64,000 bases of DNA from NCBI RefSeq assembly GCF_037042905.1, contig NC_087253.1, positions 7,452,501 through 7,516,500 on the forward strand, written 5' to 3'. Of this stretch, positions 22,381-34,600 are shown piece by piece. A model generated the notes under the pieces. That model searched no databases and was not told the origin of the DNA. It saw only the letters and a program-made list of their open reading frames with translations. The translations under genes were made by a program, and so were the position numbers. Position 1 is the stretch's first letter; every line of letters begins with the position of its first letter. Source of the DNA: Lytechinus pictus (Eukaryota; Echinodermata; Echinoidea; Temnopleuroida; Toxopneustidae).

Positions 22381-23462
22381 TACAGAGTTTATCAAGCGAT
22401 TGCACATCCCGTCAATCATTCCTTAACCAGACAATCGATCGTCTAAGCTTCGATCTTTCATCCATTCACTCATTCAGAAATTCATTTCTCCAGCAATCAA
22501 ATATATGTTGTATTTTATTTTCTTCATTCACTCATTCAACCATACATCCATCCATTCACTCGTTGATTCACACACCAATACATGTATTCACCCATTATTT
22601 CATTGATTGATTTATCATTTCATTGATTCATTTATTGATCCGTTTACTCATTCCTTTTGGTAAAAAAGCCCCTTTTTAATGAATTGATCTTTTGTCCACT
22701 AACTTTCAACTAACAACGATCACTATAGAAGTAACAAAGGGTATGGGAGTTATTCAATCGATAGAGCATAGCTCATAAAAAACACACACAATCAATCAAA
22801 CATTTGATCATGTAATAATTAAAACAATTTACTACTAAACAATCAAATAACACAGTCGATTGTTCAAATGAATAACATTATCATTAAAATTGAGAAAGAA
22901 AATGAGGGAAACGTGCCAGTAATAGATGAGTTAAAACGTTTATTTCATTAAAAGAAAATATGTGTCCAAAATCGAATCCCGAATAATGACATATCATTCT
23001 GAATAGAGCCTTATGAAAATGTATTAAGACACGCCTTATTTCACGAAACTCAATGCATTAATCATGTTAATGATAATACTAATACTAGTAATACTAATAG
23101 TAAACATCTCTAATGTGCACATATATAAGCATATTGTCAGATACAAGGACAATTGATTGGAATATCTGAAGATTGTTCATTCCCTGATAAAAGTTGGAAT
23201 TCCATTCTACATGACCGGGGTCACAAAGTTAAAAGCCTGTAATTCTTAGATGGATCACTTTATTGTGGTTTGTAGCTGTGGAAAATCATGAATGGCAAGA
23301 AGGTCCCTCATGAAGAAATTTGAAGAGTAATGTCCGCATCTTGTAATCAATACTTCCTGACACAGAAAACCAGTGTATTCTTTTTTTATTGGAGTATATG
23401 TTCGTGTATTCCTACACATTTAAGAAATCGGCCAGCGTTGATGAGTATTCTTTATAGTCCTA

Positions 23463-23790
23463 ATAATAATAATAATATTCCGCATTTATAAAGCGCTTAA
23501 AACATCAAAACGTCTCTAAGTGCTTAACAGATATATTATTACCCCGGTCATGGGATCCTTGCATGCCCGCATACAATGTATGTACCTTCTCCACTCCCTG
23601 GGGATCATTCCAACGAGAGTTCCAATTGCTAGGCATATTACCGGGTACCTATTTAACACCTGGGTGGAGAGTGACAAATTTTGGATAGACGCCTTGCCAA
23701 AGGACGCTAGGCCATGGTGGGATTCGAACACATGACCCTCTGATTATAAGGCAAGAGTCAGAACCGCTATACCACGGCGATTCCACGCCG
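23463..23790 (-). mobile_element. tRNA-derived SINE, diverged copy
   Basis: Minus-strand head GTGGTATAGCGGTTCTGACT and B box GTGTTCGAATCCC, followed by a body with CACCCAGGTG and an AAGCGCTTTATAAATGCGG end with (ATT)n tail. Confidence 0.82.
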
Positions 23791-23956
23791 AAAAATTTGG
23801 TAGACCAGGAAGCAACGCATTACAACAGTCCACTCGCGATGTGACAAGGACGTGGATGACTTTTGGTGCATTTCTATGGTTTAGCTCCATGATATGTTAC
23901 TACCCTAATCATGCTAATAGAACAACTCCGTATACATCCTGGCTTGCGTGCATCTG

Positions 23957-24196
23957 CACTGAAATACTCCGGTGTTAATTTAACACCAGCCCGGAATCTA
24001 TATATGTCCAAACCTGAGAAGTGTTGAAACAACACCAGTTTGGAATCAAACCGATGTTGTTTTAATACTAATTGGTGTTGTATAAACACCTTCAGGTGTT
24101 TGACCAAAACGAAACTGGTGTTGTTTAACACTTCTCTGGTGTGGACATATTTAGATTCCGGGCTGGCATTAAACCAACACCGGAGTTTTTGCAGTG
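23957..24196. mobile_element. MITE with CACTG ends and GGTGTT/AACACC core
   Basis: Left end CACTGAAATACTCCGGTGTT and right end AACACCGGAGTTTTTGCAGTG are inverted. The interior is built from repeated GGTGTTG / CAACACC. A second copy lies at about 58998-59191. Confidence 0.8.
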
Positions 24197-24254
24197 TGGT
24201 AATCTGGAACTGGTGTCGCTCTTATTGTACCCATCACACAACTAAAGGGATATG

Positions 24255-24392
24255 AGACCGTGCCCTTTCATTCATTGCCCCAACGCCTCTCGAACTCCCT
24301 CCCTTCTCCACTCCGAGAAATTGACAACACCGACCTCTTCAAATCGTCTCTCAAAAGTCACTTATTTCTGCAGATGTGTAGTAAGTGATGAT
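24255..24392 (+). pseudogene. LINE ORF2 C-terminal relic
   Basis: A short reading frame with RLSNSLPSPLREIDN and LFKSSLKSHLF fits the C-terminus typical of LINE ORF2 proteins (NSLP...FKS.LK.HLF). Too short for a clade. Confidence 0.55.
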
Positions 24393-24545
24393 CCACAGCA
24401 TTTATATTGCGCCATATTTCTGTTTAAAAATATTCATAGGCGCAGTCTCATCAAATTAAGCCATTAGTTTAATCTAACTAGCCTGCGTATATAACAGAAA
24501 TATGGCGCAATACAAACATGACAAATGCTGTGGATCATCATCATC
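24386..24545. repeat. Inverted repeat (about 40-bp arms)
   Basis: GATGATCCACAGCATTT plus ATTGCGCCATATTTCTG is repeated in reverse complement at 24490-24540 (CAGAAATATGGCGCAAT, AAATGCTGTGGATCATC). Confidence 0.75.
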
Positions 24546-24689
24546 ATCTGATTCGGAGAATAATCTGCTAATCTTCGCTATGTTTGCAAGTCATAGAATA
24601 CACTTTTGCAGGTAGCCGAAATATGTATATTCTTGTCGAGAATTTCACCCAGATCCCGAACGAAATTGGAAACAGGCAGGTCATCTTCG

Positions 24690-25620
24690 TTTATTACAAG
24701 TTCTTGCTATGCAAAAGTGGAGCGTAGATTTATTTCCTGACTTCGCAATTTCAAGAAATTTCTCTCTATCCATATCTGCATAGATTATACAGTTCTGAAG
24801 AGGAATGTATGCATCATTTGGATCAATGGCTCCTTTGAGAACCACATAAAGTTGATTGTCCTCTGCATAGAGATGGTACCTCAGGCTGTGACACAGCGCA
24901 ATACATGTATCTAAAAGAGGGGCTGAGCACACAATAAACACCATCAGTCACAACACAGATCCATGCGGTACAACACAATCCATACTCTAATCTTTAATTT
25001 GTTTTATCCCGACTGCTACCTACTGTAAAAAATGGCCACAAATTTGACTGCAACCGTAACAGACATCACCAGATATTCCAAAACGGTCAGACATCATTCT
25101 CATAAAAAGTTCGTGATCGACAGTGCTTTAATCCTGCTGAGAGATCGATCAGGGCAAGACGCTTTAATTAAAGCAGTTTCTATACCGTGTCCAGGTTTGT
25201 AGGCCGACTGAAGTTCATCAGATAGGCAACTGCCTTTCAGATGATACAGAGGCTGTGAGATACGACTCTCCCTAGAACCTTCGAAACAAACGATAGCTTG
25301 AAGATCGGTCTTTAGTTAACTAGACACTCAGGATCAAGGGTGCTCTTCTTACCAATAAGAGTAACAAGAGCAACCTTGAAGATTCTTGGTATTGGAGCAA
25401 ATGACAAGGAAGAATTAATCAAATTAAATATCATCCCTGCAAACATATTTCTTCAGCATCCACATAGAAACTGGATCGAGAGCACAATATTTGCTTGGTG
25501 ATGATTTTATGAAAAAAGCATTTCTACTTCAAAGCCATCCAATGAACAAGTCTTGCTTCCATTTTGTTAAAAGATAACGGAAATTCTGCGTCGGAGTTTT
25601 AGCAAGTCCCGCTTCTGTTA
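24690..25620 (-). pseudogene. Decayed LINE reverse transcriptase
   Basis: Minus-strand fragments in shifting frames match RT blocks: a FRPIFKLSFVSKVL-like segment and HLKGSCLSDELQSAY near 25220-25310, ETALIKV (about 25165), LIDLSAGL where LLDLSAAFDTVDH is expected (about 25110), VPHGSV-like and SPLLDTCIALC (about 24950), and RYHLYAEDNQLYVVL in place of YHLYADDTQLY (about 24860). Several frameshifts and stops; not functional. A different LINE family from the 4.3-kb element. Confidence 0.7.
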
Positions 25621-27494
25621 ATTGCAACGTAAGACAAGGCTGAATAGGACATTTTATTGCTCCTGTTCATATGATTCTAGTCAAGTACCGACAACTGATG
25701 GTTATGTAAAGAATAAGGTGCTGTGTAAAATGTACGGTCTCCAAGGATTAAATTTCTGCAACATCGTTCGCCAGTGCTCCACATCTTTTCGAGGTGTCCA
25801 AGCGTATTCACATTGGGTTCATGGACATCACCTTGACCTTAAATTGGGGGAAAACGTGGTGCAACAATTTGCCGTATGTCGACGACCCAACCATTTCTCA
25901 TTACATTATCTTGGGTAACATCGGTGATAAAGGCTGCAGAACACTGGCGGAAACCTCAATGGAAATAGGCAAGTAATCAACATAAAGTAAATTTCTTGAT
26001 ATATACATGTATGTTTCATCTAATTCACACGCAATTTCTTGAGTGCACCATGTTTTCACCTTTTCAAATCTCAATTTTCACCTTTTCACGAATTCTTCCG
26101 ATCATATGCTTAACATTTTCAGCAATCACGGTCTAACATCCGCTTATTTTATATCTCCTTCAACGTCTCAATGAGCTTCAAAATGGACTTTGGATGGTAT
26201 TACCATTGTGATCTTCTTGTAAAATATTACATTCCTTACTTTTTTCATCTATATTTGTAAATCCCAATTTTAAATTTATTTCACAAAAAAACATAAAAAG
26301 CATCGACATCATTATACAAAAAATGCAGTATATACATTGATACAATATTTTGCTGGGCTGGTAGCAGCCAGGAAGAAAAAGTTACCATTAAACGACTTAC
26401 CTTACATTAGAATAAAAATATAGTAATAGAGATGTACCTGATTTAATTAAGATTATAGCACAAAAACAAAAACAAAACATAAAAGGTTTAAAGGCGCAAG
26501 TGTTTGATAATAATAGTAAATTAAAAATAAACTTATATCAGGTGATAATTAGTAATGACCATTTATTTAAAAACTCTAGATGGTTGTAACTATAATTATT
26601 GAAGAAGGGAAATAATTTGAAGTGTTAACATGTTTATTTTAAACAAAACTCTACGTGAACAGGAATATGAAAGCCAGTTGCATTTCTAGTTCTATGTTTA
26701 TTAATACTGAAATTCAAAACTAAAATATTTAGTGAGATAAAAATACAATTTGCATTATATAAATACAGGATCCTATTACTTGATACATGTACAAATCATG
26801 GAACCGCATGATTTTGAACGAATTACATAAATAGATATAGGTAATATCATGGATGCATGGATGTATGGACAATAATTTTAAATGTACGTTTCTGTAAATT
26901 TGCCATTCTATATATGTAGGCGACAGATGAGTCACCATACATTCTTTATATAATATATAAATATGGAAGTATAACTTAAACAAATAGTCCCCCCATTCAC
27001 TGACTCGTGAGAGACCATGCTGATACAACTGTACTGTTGTCTCTCGTTGATGCTAACGCACTCCATTGCCTTATTTATTTCTCTCAGATAAATCGTTGTA
27101 GATGATAATACTTTTTTATATTGTATTTTTTCTTCTTTTTAGACCGGAAAATAAGTTGACGATACAATATCAGTTAATTTGGCTACTATACTTCAATCAT
27201 ATATTTAATATATAGTTTGCCTCTGCATCGTTTTTTTTTTCTATATTGTATTTTTGTTTTTCCAGTCAAAAATATTGTCACTATGTAATGTATTTTTTTG
27301 CCATATTATGATTATGTCTCACACATTTGTAAATAAGTTTTGTATATTATTCCAATAAATGCAGAAAGTCCTGCCCAGAAATTAAAAGATTTAAGGCGGT
27401 TTTTGATTCCTCGCATCAATGTATTTGACATCAGTTTTTAAATAACTCAGTTGGGATCGGTTCAGTTTGGGAAATGATGTCAGCTATTATAAAG
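25620..27494. other. Downstream region of gene B; no further gene seen
   Basis: AT-rich with no splice-supported exon. It would include the 3' UTR of gene B. A possible minus-strand AATAAA context lies near 27075 (TTATTTATTT on the plus strand). Confidence 0.3.
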
Positions 27495-28662
27495 CTATGT
27501 TTCAGATACTTTGGTAGTGCTAGTGATAGAAGAAGACTGTTTCCCACCGCGCTCGTTTTTCACCTTTTTTAAGTTGATTTTCTTGTCTTTATCCGAAGTC
27601 TTCTTTTTCGCCTTCATGCCATCGATATAAACGATGAAGGTATATAGGAACGGATTGATTGATGAATTGATAGGGACGATGAGAATTACTGTCCAAGCAT
27701 AGAGGGAAGGATCAAGGGTGACTGCACCGGTCTGAGAAAGGATACCCATGATGATGACTGGCATCCAACACGCGAGGTCAGTAGCAACGATCATCGCCAT
27801 ACGAACAGCTAGTTTAGTCTCTTGCTTGATGGATTTGCTATTGCGGACATTCTTTGAAGCACTTGAGGATTTGATGAAGATCATAACATAACAAATTAAG
27901 ATGAATGTGAACGAGACAAGATTGAAACCAATGAAAATTATGATGGAGAACAACCATGGAGGCCTGGATTCACCTTCAGTGATCCTGTAATTTACCATAT
28001 ACTCAAAGAAGAAATCTCCACTGATTTCCAATACTCCAGTGTCTTCCACCTCAACATGAAGCGGTAGACCAAGGCATACGTCAGAAAGTCCATACACGTC
28101 AGGTCTGTATGATGTAACAATGACCAGTGCAAGACTCAACAATACAGTGAACGACCAGGCTGCACCAACGAGAATCAAAGATCCCTTGTGGCGAATCTTA
28201 AACTCTGGCTTGAAAGGAAACATAATGCATATTAACCTATCAATGGATATCAAAGTCAGGGTTAGAACCGATGCCTCGCTGGATAAGAACCCTAGAAATC
28301 CAGCAAACCGACACAAGTTGGAATTGCGCCACTGAGGGGCGCTGAGATAAAACTTGTTGCCATACTCCAGATCTGCTGACGTAATGATAATCATGTAGAG
28401 TCCCATCAAAATATCAGCCATGGCTAAGCTGCTTATCATTGTATTCTGGACCTTATTTTTGTGTTTCTTTTTATCCCGAGTCCGGATGAAGAGAACGGCG
28501 CCGTTGCCACCTATGGCCAATAAACCCATGACCCATCCTGCAATCCTCAAGGCCAAGTTTGGATATAATCTGCTACAGGTGTCCAAGGGACTGGTCTGGG
28601 ATGTCCTCGCACAAGTAGTATTATCCGAAAGAAGACAGCACAGGCGATTGTCCGAAGTCGAC
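27495..28662 (-). CDS. Gene B exon 15: LGR juxtamembrane and 7TM domain, C-terminus
   Basis: 389 codons including stop, entered at phase 2 from a TATCTAG acceptor. Begins STSDNRLCCLL, the Cys-Cys hinge typical of LGRs. TM1 has GNGAVL (about 524), TM2 LAMAD, a conserved extracellular Cys precedes TM3 (NLCRF, about 591), TM3 ends SIDRLICI (DRL in place of DRY), ECL2 Cys is about 670, TM6 carries ACWMPVII and TM7 SINPFLY. These are rhodopsin-family motifs, so G-protein coupling is expected. The tail is short and rich in Lys and Ser/Thr. No disruption. Confidence 0.95.
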
Positions 28663-31600
28663 CTAGATACAAAATCAACAAATAGATAAATTGTTAGTAA
28701 GATGCACACGCATTCTAGCTTAGATAAACTGGTGTCACTAACACTTAAACCTTCAACTTTGAAAGTTGTTACGGGAGATTCCTGGTAAGATGATGGTACA
28801 TTTTATATCTGACATATCAAACGCTATCGACCGGGCAAAATAAACTCTTGGATGAAATTAGACGAAATGAATAAATAGCAGTAAAGAAATATTATTATTT
28901 TCCCTTAACCTTACCAGGTACCCTAAATACTCTCTGAACAAAACATACACATATTAAACTGACACACGTCTCCTTAAATGGAAATCCAGCCTTGGCCATA
29001 AAGTGTTGTGTTGGGAAGGAGAAAAATAAATTAAACAGAATGGTGAAAGTTTGAAAGAAATTGGACAAGCAATAAGAAAGTTATAGCTGCTTTAAAATTG
29101 AGATCACTATTAGTATGTAGATTTCAAATTGGCAAGTGGGTAAGTAAATTATGACAAGGGGCAAGGACAAGATCCCATAGGCCATGTATTTTGTTATCAG
29201 GGATTTGTGGTTTTCTCCTAAGTACCCATTCCCATGGGGCAGTAATCTAAATATAACCCAGGTAGTATATTGCTTAATGTCCTCATGAAAGAAAAATATA
29301 ATTTGAAATATTTTTTTTGGGGAAAATGACATTTAAGCCATAATATGTATTGGAGTACATGGAAGAGTAGTCCTTGCCTTATATCACTATGACATCACAT
29401 ATGCGGCCAATTTGAAGTCTCCATGAGTATAGTGATTACCAATATTTACAACTTTTAAAACTTTCTTGTTGTTTGTCCAATATTGTCCAAACTTTCACCT
29501 ATCAACTTTTTTTATAAAAACAAGTTTTTATTTGGGTTGGATTCCCCTTTAAAAAATGTATACGTTTCCATCAAGTCACGTAGACATAGCTACAGGTTAT
29601 ATTACCTAAGTACACATTTTCCTATGTGGTTAGCTGATGTGTACTGTAAAAAAATTGCGAACAATCTGAGACCCTCGGTATTATTTTTAGAATGTTATTT
29701 ATTCTCCTCTGGAACTGAAAGCCGTGTAGGCATTGTGACATTGATTTTGACGTCTACTTCTAGTCAGAATAATTTGTGTGGCTTTCCCCTACCTTTTTTA
29801 TATTTGTTTCAAGGATAAGATACATTTTGTTTTTATGTTTTCCTTTGATTGCTACCAAAACATTCAAAACGAAGAGGGTATGTATAAATACTCTATCATT
29901 TTTTAACAATAGAACGCTATTGTTAGTCTAACTTTGCGCAGTAGGTTTGAAAATACAGTGGAATTTACAGCGGAGTGGCAGTTTGAAGAACATGAAAGTA
30001 TAAAACAGTAAGACAGGAGACTACCTTCTCCCAACCCAAAACAGAGGGACATACTCTCACATTACTTAACTAATTGCTTATCCACTGCATCAACCATCTT
30101 CAAACAGGATTGAGTGAAACATTTAACAGAGGAAAAACGAGATTACAAGAACACTCGCACGATGTGTTATATAATATGTATGTGCTTATTTCTTTTGTTG
30201 TGAGTTATTTTGAATTAATGCCAAAGTCTACTCACATTTTCTGCAAATATATGAGACCAGTGAGTGCGTCAGAGTCTATAGCTCCCAATTCAGTACCAAG
30301 AAAGAACCTATAGCAACACATAAAGTCAATACAAAACACATTTTCGAATGATTATACTGATGCTTATTTCACATTGAAAATTAGCTTTTCATTCACTGGG
30401 CGGAGTGTGGGGGTAATGTTAAGATCGTAGACACAAGCCGTGGCCGTACAAATTATTTGTCAATATTTTTTTTTCAATTTGAGGCTATAAACAAGAAAAC
30501 ATTTATCGTCAAATACAAAAGAGCAAAACAATGAAGATGATTATGATTTTGCCCTATAAAGTACAATATACTGTATAAATCTAGACAAAACAATACCGCT
30601 CCCTCTGTATTTTTTTCTTCAATACTATTGATGTCCTTAATTCATTAATTTCATTCTTTCTTTTTTTTTTGGGGGGGGCATATGAAGAGATATGTAATGT
30701 GGAAGAATGATAAGGAAACCGTAAATTACATGAAAATTCTCGATGTAATTAATAATTCTAGTAATTAGAAATAGTATATAGGCCTACAATGTAACACCAT
30801 TTGCAAAATTTGTACGATAGCTTCCGGTTGTTTTAAATACCCAGGATACTTTCTTGGGGACTTTGCAACCGTTATGTAATTTACTAAATAAATGCCCACA
30901 ACGAAGATTGTGATGAATGGATAAAGGTAACCAGGTACTCCCAATCCACCAATAGGTCGCCAGTGAAGGTCCTCTGTAATAGCTAAAAATACTAAATTGG
31001 TCAAAAAAAAAAAAAAAAGAACAAGAATAATTAGAAAACGAGATACAAGAGCTTGTTTGACACAAGTTTTTGTGGACCGCTTGGAAGTTTGATCTCATGC
31101 TTGAGTAAACGCAATCTTCAAATGTTGTTTTCTCCGTATTTTCTAAAAGCTTTTTTTTTTTCTGCATTAAATCAAGTATTTCAGTGGGTTATTGTTGATT
31201 AATTTTGACAGATTATATATAATTTTAATCCTTTTCCCGCTTTGTTCGGCAAGAGTCACATATAGGGGGCTGCCAACTTCGACTCAAGTCACATTTCATT
31301 TACAATACACACAGTGTATTCAATCTATTGTCTATACACACATACACAGTAGTGACGTGTGCATCGAATTAAAATGTATATACACAAATCTTTTCTTTAC
31401 CGATCAAAAAAAATTGTTATCTGATTTAGCATAGTCCATACAAAGCCATTCTCAAAGTTGCAACTTAACATTAATATTTCGCAGGAGTGGTCCTTGGTCG
31501 GCAAAGAGTTAAAGCTATGGCTGTGCTGTTTCAAAATAAAGTAAAATCTCAAAACTACTTTTGGGCGACTTATTGTTGGTTTTGGGTTGCCTGGTCACAT

Positions 31601-34600
31601 AGAGTAACTAGAATGCTCACATGTTTCTGGAAAAATCTGGACATTACTAAAAGATCTAGACCACACCATGCCAAAGACCAAAACTAAAATTACCCTCAAT
31701 CGAATTCGGCTGTATTACAGTTGCATACATGGGGGGGGGGGGGGGGGAACAAACGAAATACAAACATCTTGTGAAATGCAACTCCCCCTCTACCCGGAGG
31801 CGAAATTATTTTCCCCACCACAGTTCCGGATCCCAATATAAATCTTCATGATTGCGTCTTCGGAATGCGCACATGCGTACTCTTATTCCGAAGACGCAAT
31901 TAATGAAGATTTATATTGGGGTCCGGAACTGCGGTGGAAAAAGTAATTCCGCTAACCCGGAGGGCAGAAGGGGGGGGGGGGGGTGGCCTGGAACCGTGAC
32001 TGCAGTATCCATGAAAATATTTATAACTTAATAATACTCACAGATACTCGAGTTTCGTTAGTGAGTCAAAAGCATGACCTTCGATGACATGAATATGGTT
32101 GTTGGTTAAGAGACTGAGGGCGAAAAAGAATAGAAAAGGTATATTGGAAAAAGTAAATAATATCACGTACAAGAAATGTTTAAAAACGTTGAACATAAAA
32201 AAAAAATAGTTACCGAAACATATCTTGAGTAATGTGAGGTCAGTTAACCCTAAACTGAATTGAGAAACAGTTGAAAGGGGGTGGGGGCAGAGTTTTATTT
32301 GCATTGGCGTTATGCCGTATCACAACAATGGATGTCAGTGGAGCGTTGTGGCCCAGTGGATTAGTCTCCGGACTCTGAAACAGAGGGTCGTGGGTTCGAA
32401 TCCCAACCATGGCGTAATTTCCTTCAGCAAGAAATTCATCCACAATGTGCTGCACTCAACCCAGGTGAGGTAAATGGGTACCTGGCAGGAATTTATTCCT
32501 TGAAACGCAGCGCGCATAAGAGCTGCACTGCTAAAGCCAGGGTAATTATGCTGCATATAATGTAGAGCGCTTAGAGACTTCTGACAAAGTAAGTGTTAAG
32601 CGCTATATAAGCAAGTATAATTATTATTACAGCAGTCCGTAGTAACAAAACAAAAATGAAATTCCTTTTTTCAATTCTCAAATTTCTGTTAGGTCTTTGA
32701 CATACATACTTTCAAGTTACGAATGACTTTGGTCACACCTTTACGCACGAAGGTTGATCCTCTACTGTAATAGTAATAACTTACTTCTAATGTCTTATAC
32801 AGCGCTTTTCATGAGACCTAAATCAAGGCGCTGTACAATGTAGAAAATTTGAAATTTACAAACAAAATTGAATTAGAAATTGTATAACAATAATATTAGA
32901 AATATTGAGGTCACTGTTTATCGAGCTGAATATGTATTGTTTTCATGAGATAAGTCTTTGTGCTAAATTGTATTCTTAAGTGACTGACTAACTACCTGAC
33001 GCCGTGCGTAACTCAACGAATAGAACTTACAGATACTGAAGAGACCGAAGTCCTGTGAATACTTCGCTTCGTAAAGTGTTTATCAAATTCGATGACAAAT
33101 TCCTACGGGGGAAAATTCAGAATAAAATTGAAGAGAGTATTATAGAAGTGAAATGACGTTTGAATGAAAAATATACACAAACTGAATTTGAGGCCAATGG
33201 GAAGGAGAGGATCTAAGGATAAAAACGATATAAAATTCTAGCCTACTTGCATGCTACAGACACTCCTGAACAAGCCCCCAAACAGCCATTTCATTTCAAT
33301 TATTTCATTTTCAACAAAATATAAATCAAATAAATACAATCATAACAAGTCAAAATCATTAAATGTATACAGCGCAGTGGTGCCACCAGGATTTTTAAGC
33401 TAGGAGCAAAATACATGGGGAGGGGGTCACGTGCGTCGGTCCCACAAGAAGACCAAATCATTAGGAAAATTTGAAAACATAAGAACTTACAATATTTTAA
33501 GGTTTTGAAGATCGGAAAACGCTCCAACCTGGATATCGCTAATGTTATTTGACTGCAGATACCTGAATGTGATGAGAGATGAAGAAGGGGAACGATTCAA
33601 TCACCGTATATTATCTGATCTACGTGTACACACCAGTGAAGATGTAACTATTCATGAAAAGACAAATATTATATGTATATATATGTGTGTATGTGGGTGT
33701 GTGTGGGGGGTGTAAGGGTGTGTGTGTGTGAGGGTGTGTGTGTTTGTGGGTACAGTGCGTCCTACAAAAAAGGAATATGGTATTTCCATTTTTTTTTCTT
33801 CAGCATCGTCAAACGATTCACGGTCTTTCATTCAACTCATCATAACATGCAACCTGTCCTTTTCATGTGCACCCAATCTAGTAGGGTAGTGTATGCAAAG
33901 ATGAGCAAGAAGATTTTGAACAATTAATGTCAGAACAAAGTTGCGCAGGAAAATGGTGCATTAGCATAATCTTGTGTAACTTTTTCTTTAAAGTTTATTA
34001 AACTCGAAATAAGAGTGGATGCAGATTCACGCGTGAGTTTCTGCGCAAATGCCTCCCTTCATTGATAAGGGTTCGAAACTCGGACCTTTCATCAGAGATT
34101 TTGCATGACTAGTCATAAGCATAAACCATTACTGGGGCGCATTGTATATCTTGAAAAATCACTGGAAAATGTGTTTTATTTATTAATCTACGATATTGAA
34201 TAATTAAGTTGATTGATATGCAAAATGTTGGCATGTCGCTTTACTTACAGAAATTGCAATTCATGCAGGCCGTCGAAAACTCCCTTATCGATGCCGATAA
34301 TCTCATTGTTGAATAGTGCCCTGTTATTGACAGCAATTAAACGATGGAATGGTTTGAATTTATGAATATTAAATGTGATTATCAAAAATTTATCAAATCG
34401 CTGTCAAGATTATATAAACCATAAATTTTATCCATATATCGATGAACGTGTTGTTAATTTTACTATTGGTAAAAGCCTTCTTCCCTATACATTTTATTCG
34501 TTTTCATATGATAAGAGTTCGCTTTAAGAATCTCTCTATCAATGTTCTTGCCATCCTTCAAATACCCCAAATCAACACTTTCCAAATGATATTGGTATAT

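Noticed and set aside
25622-25918. Plus-strand ORF of 98 codons
   Set aside because: No recognisable domain, no splice support, next to a decayed LINE.
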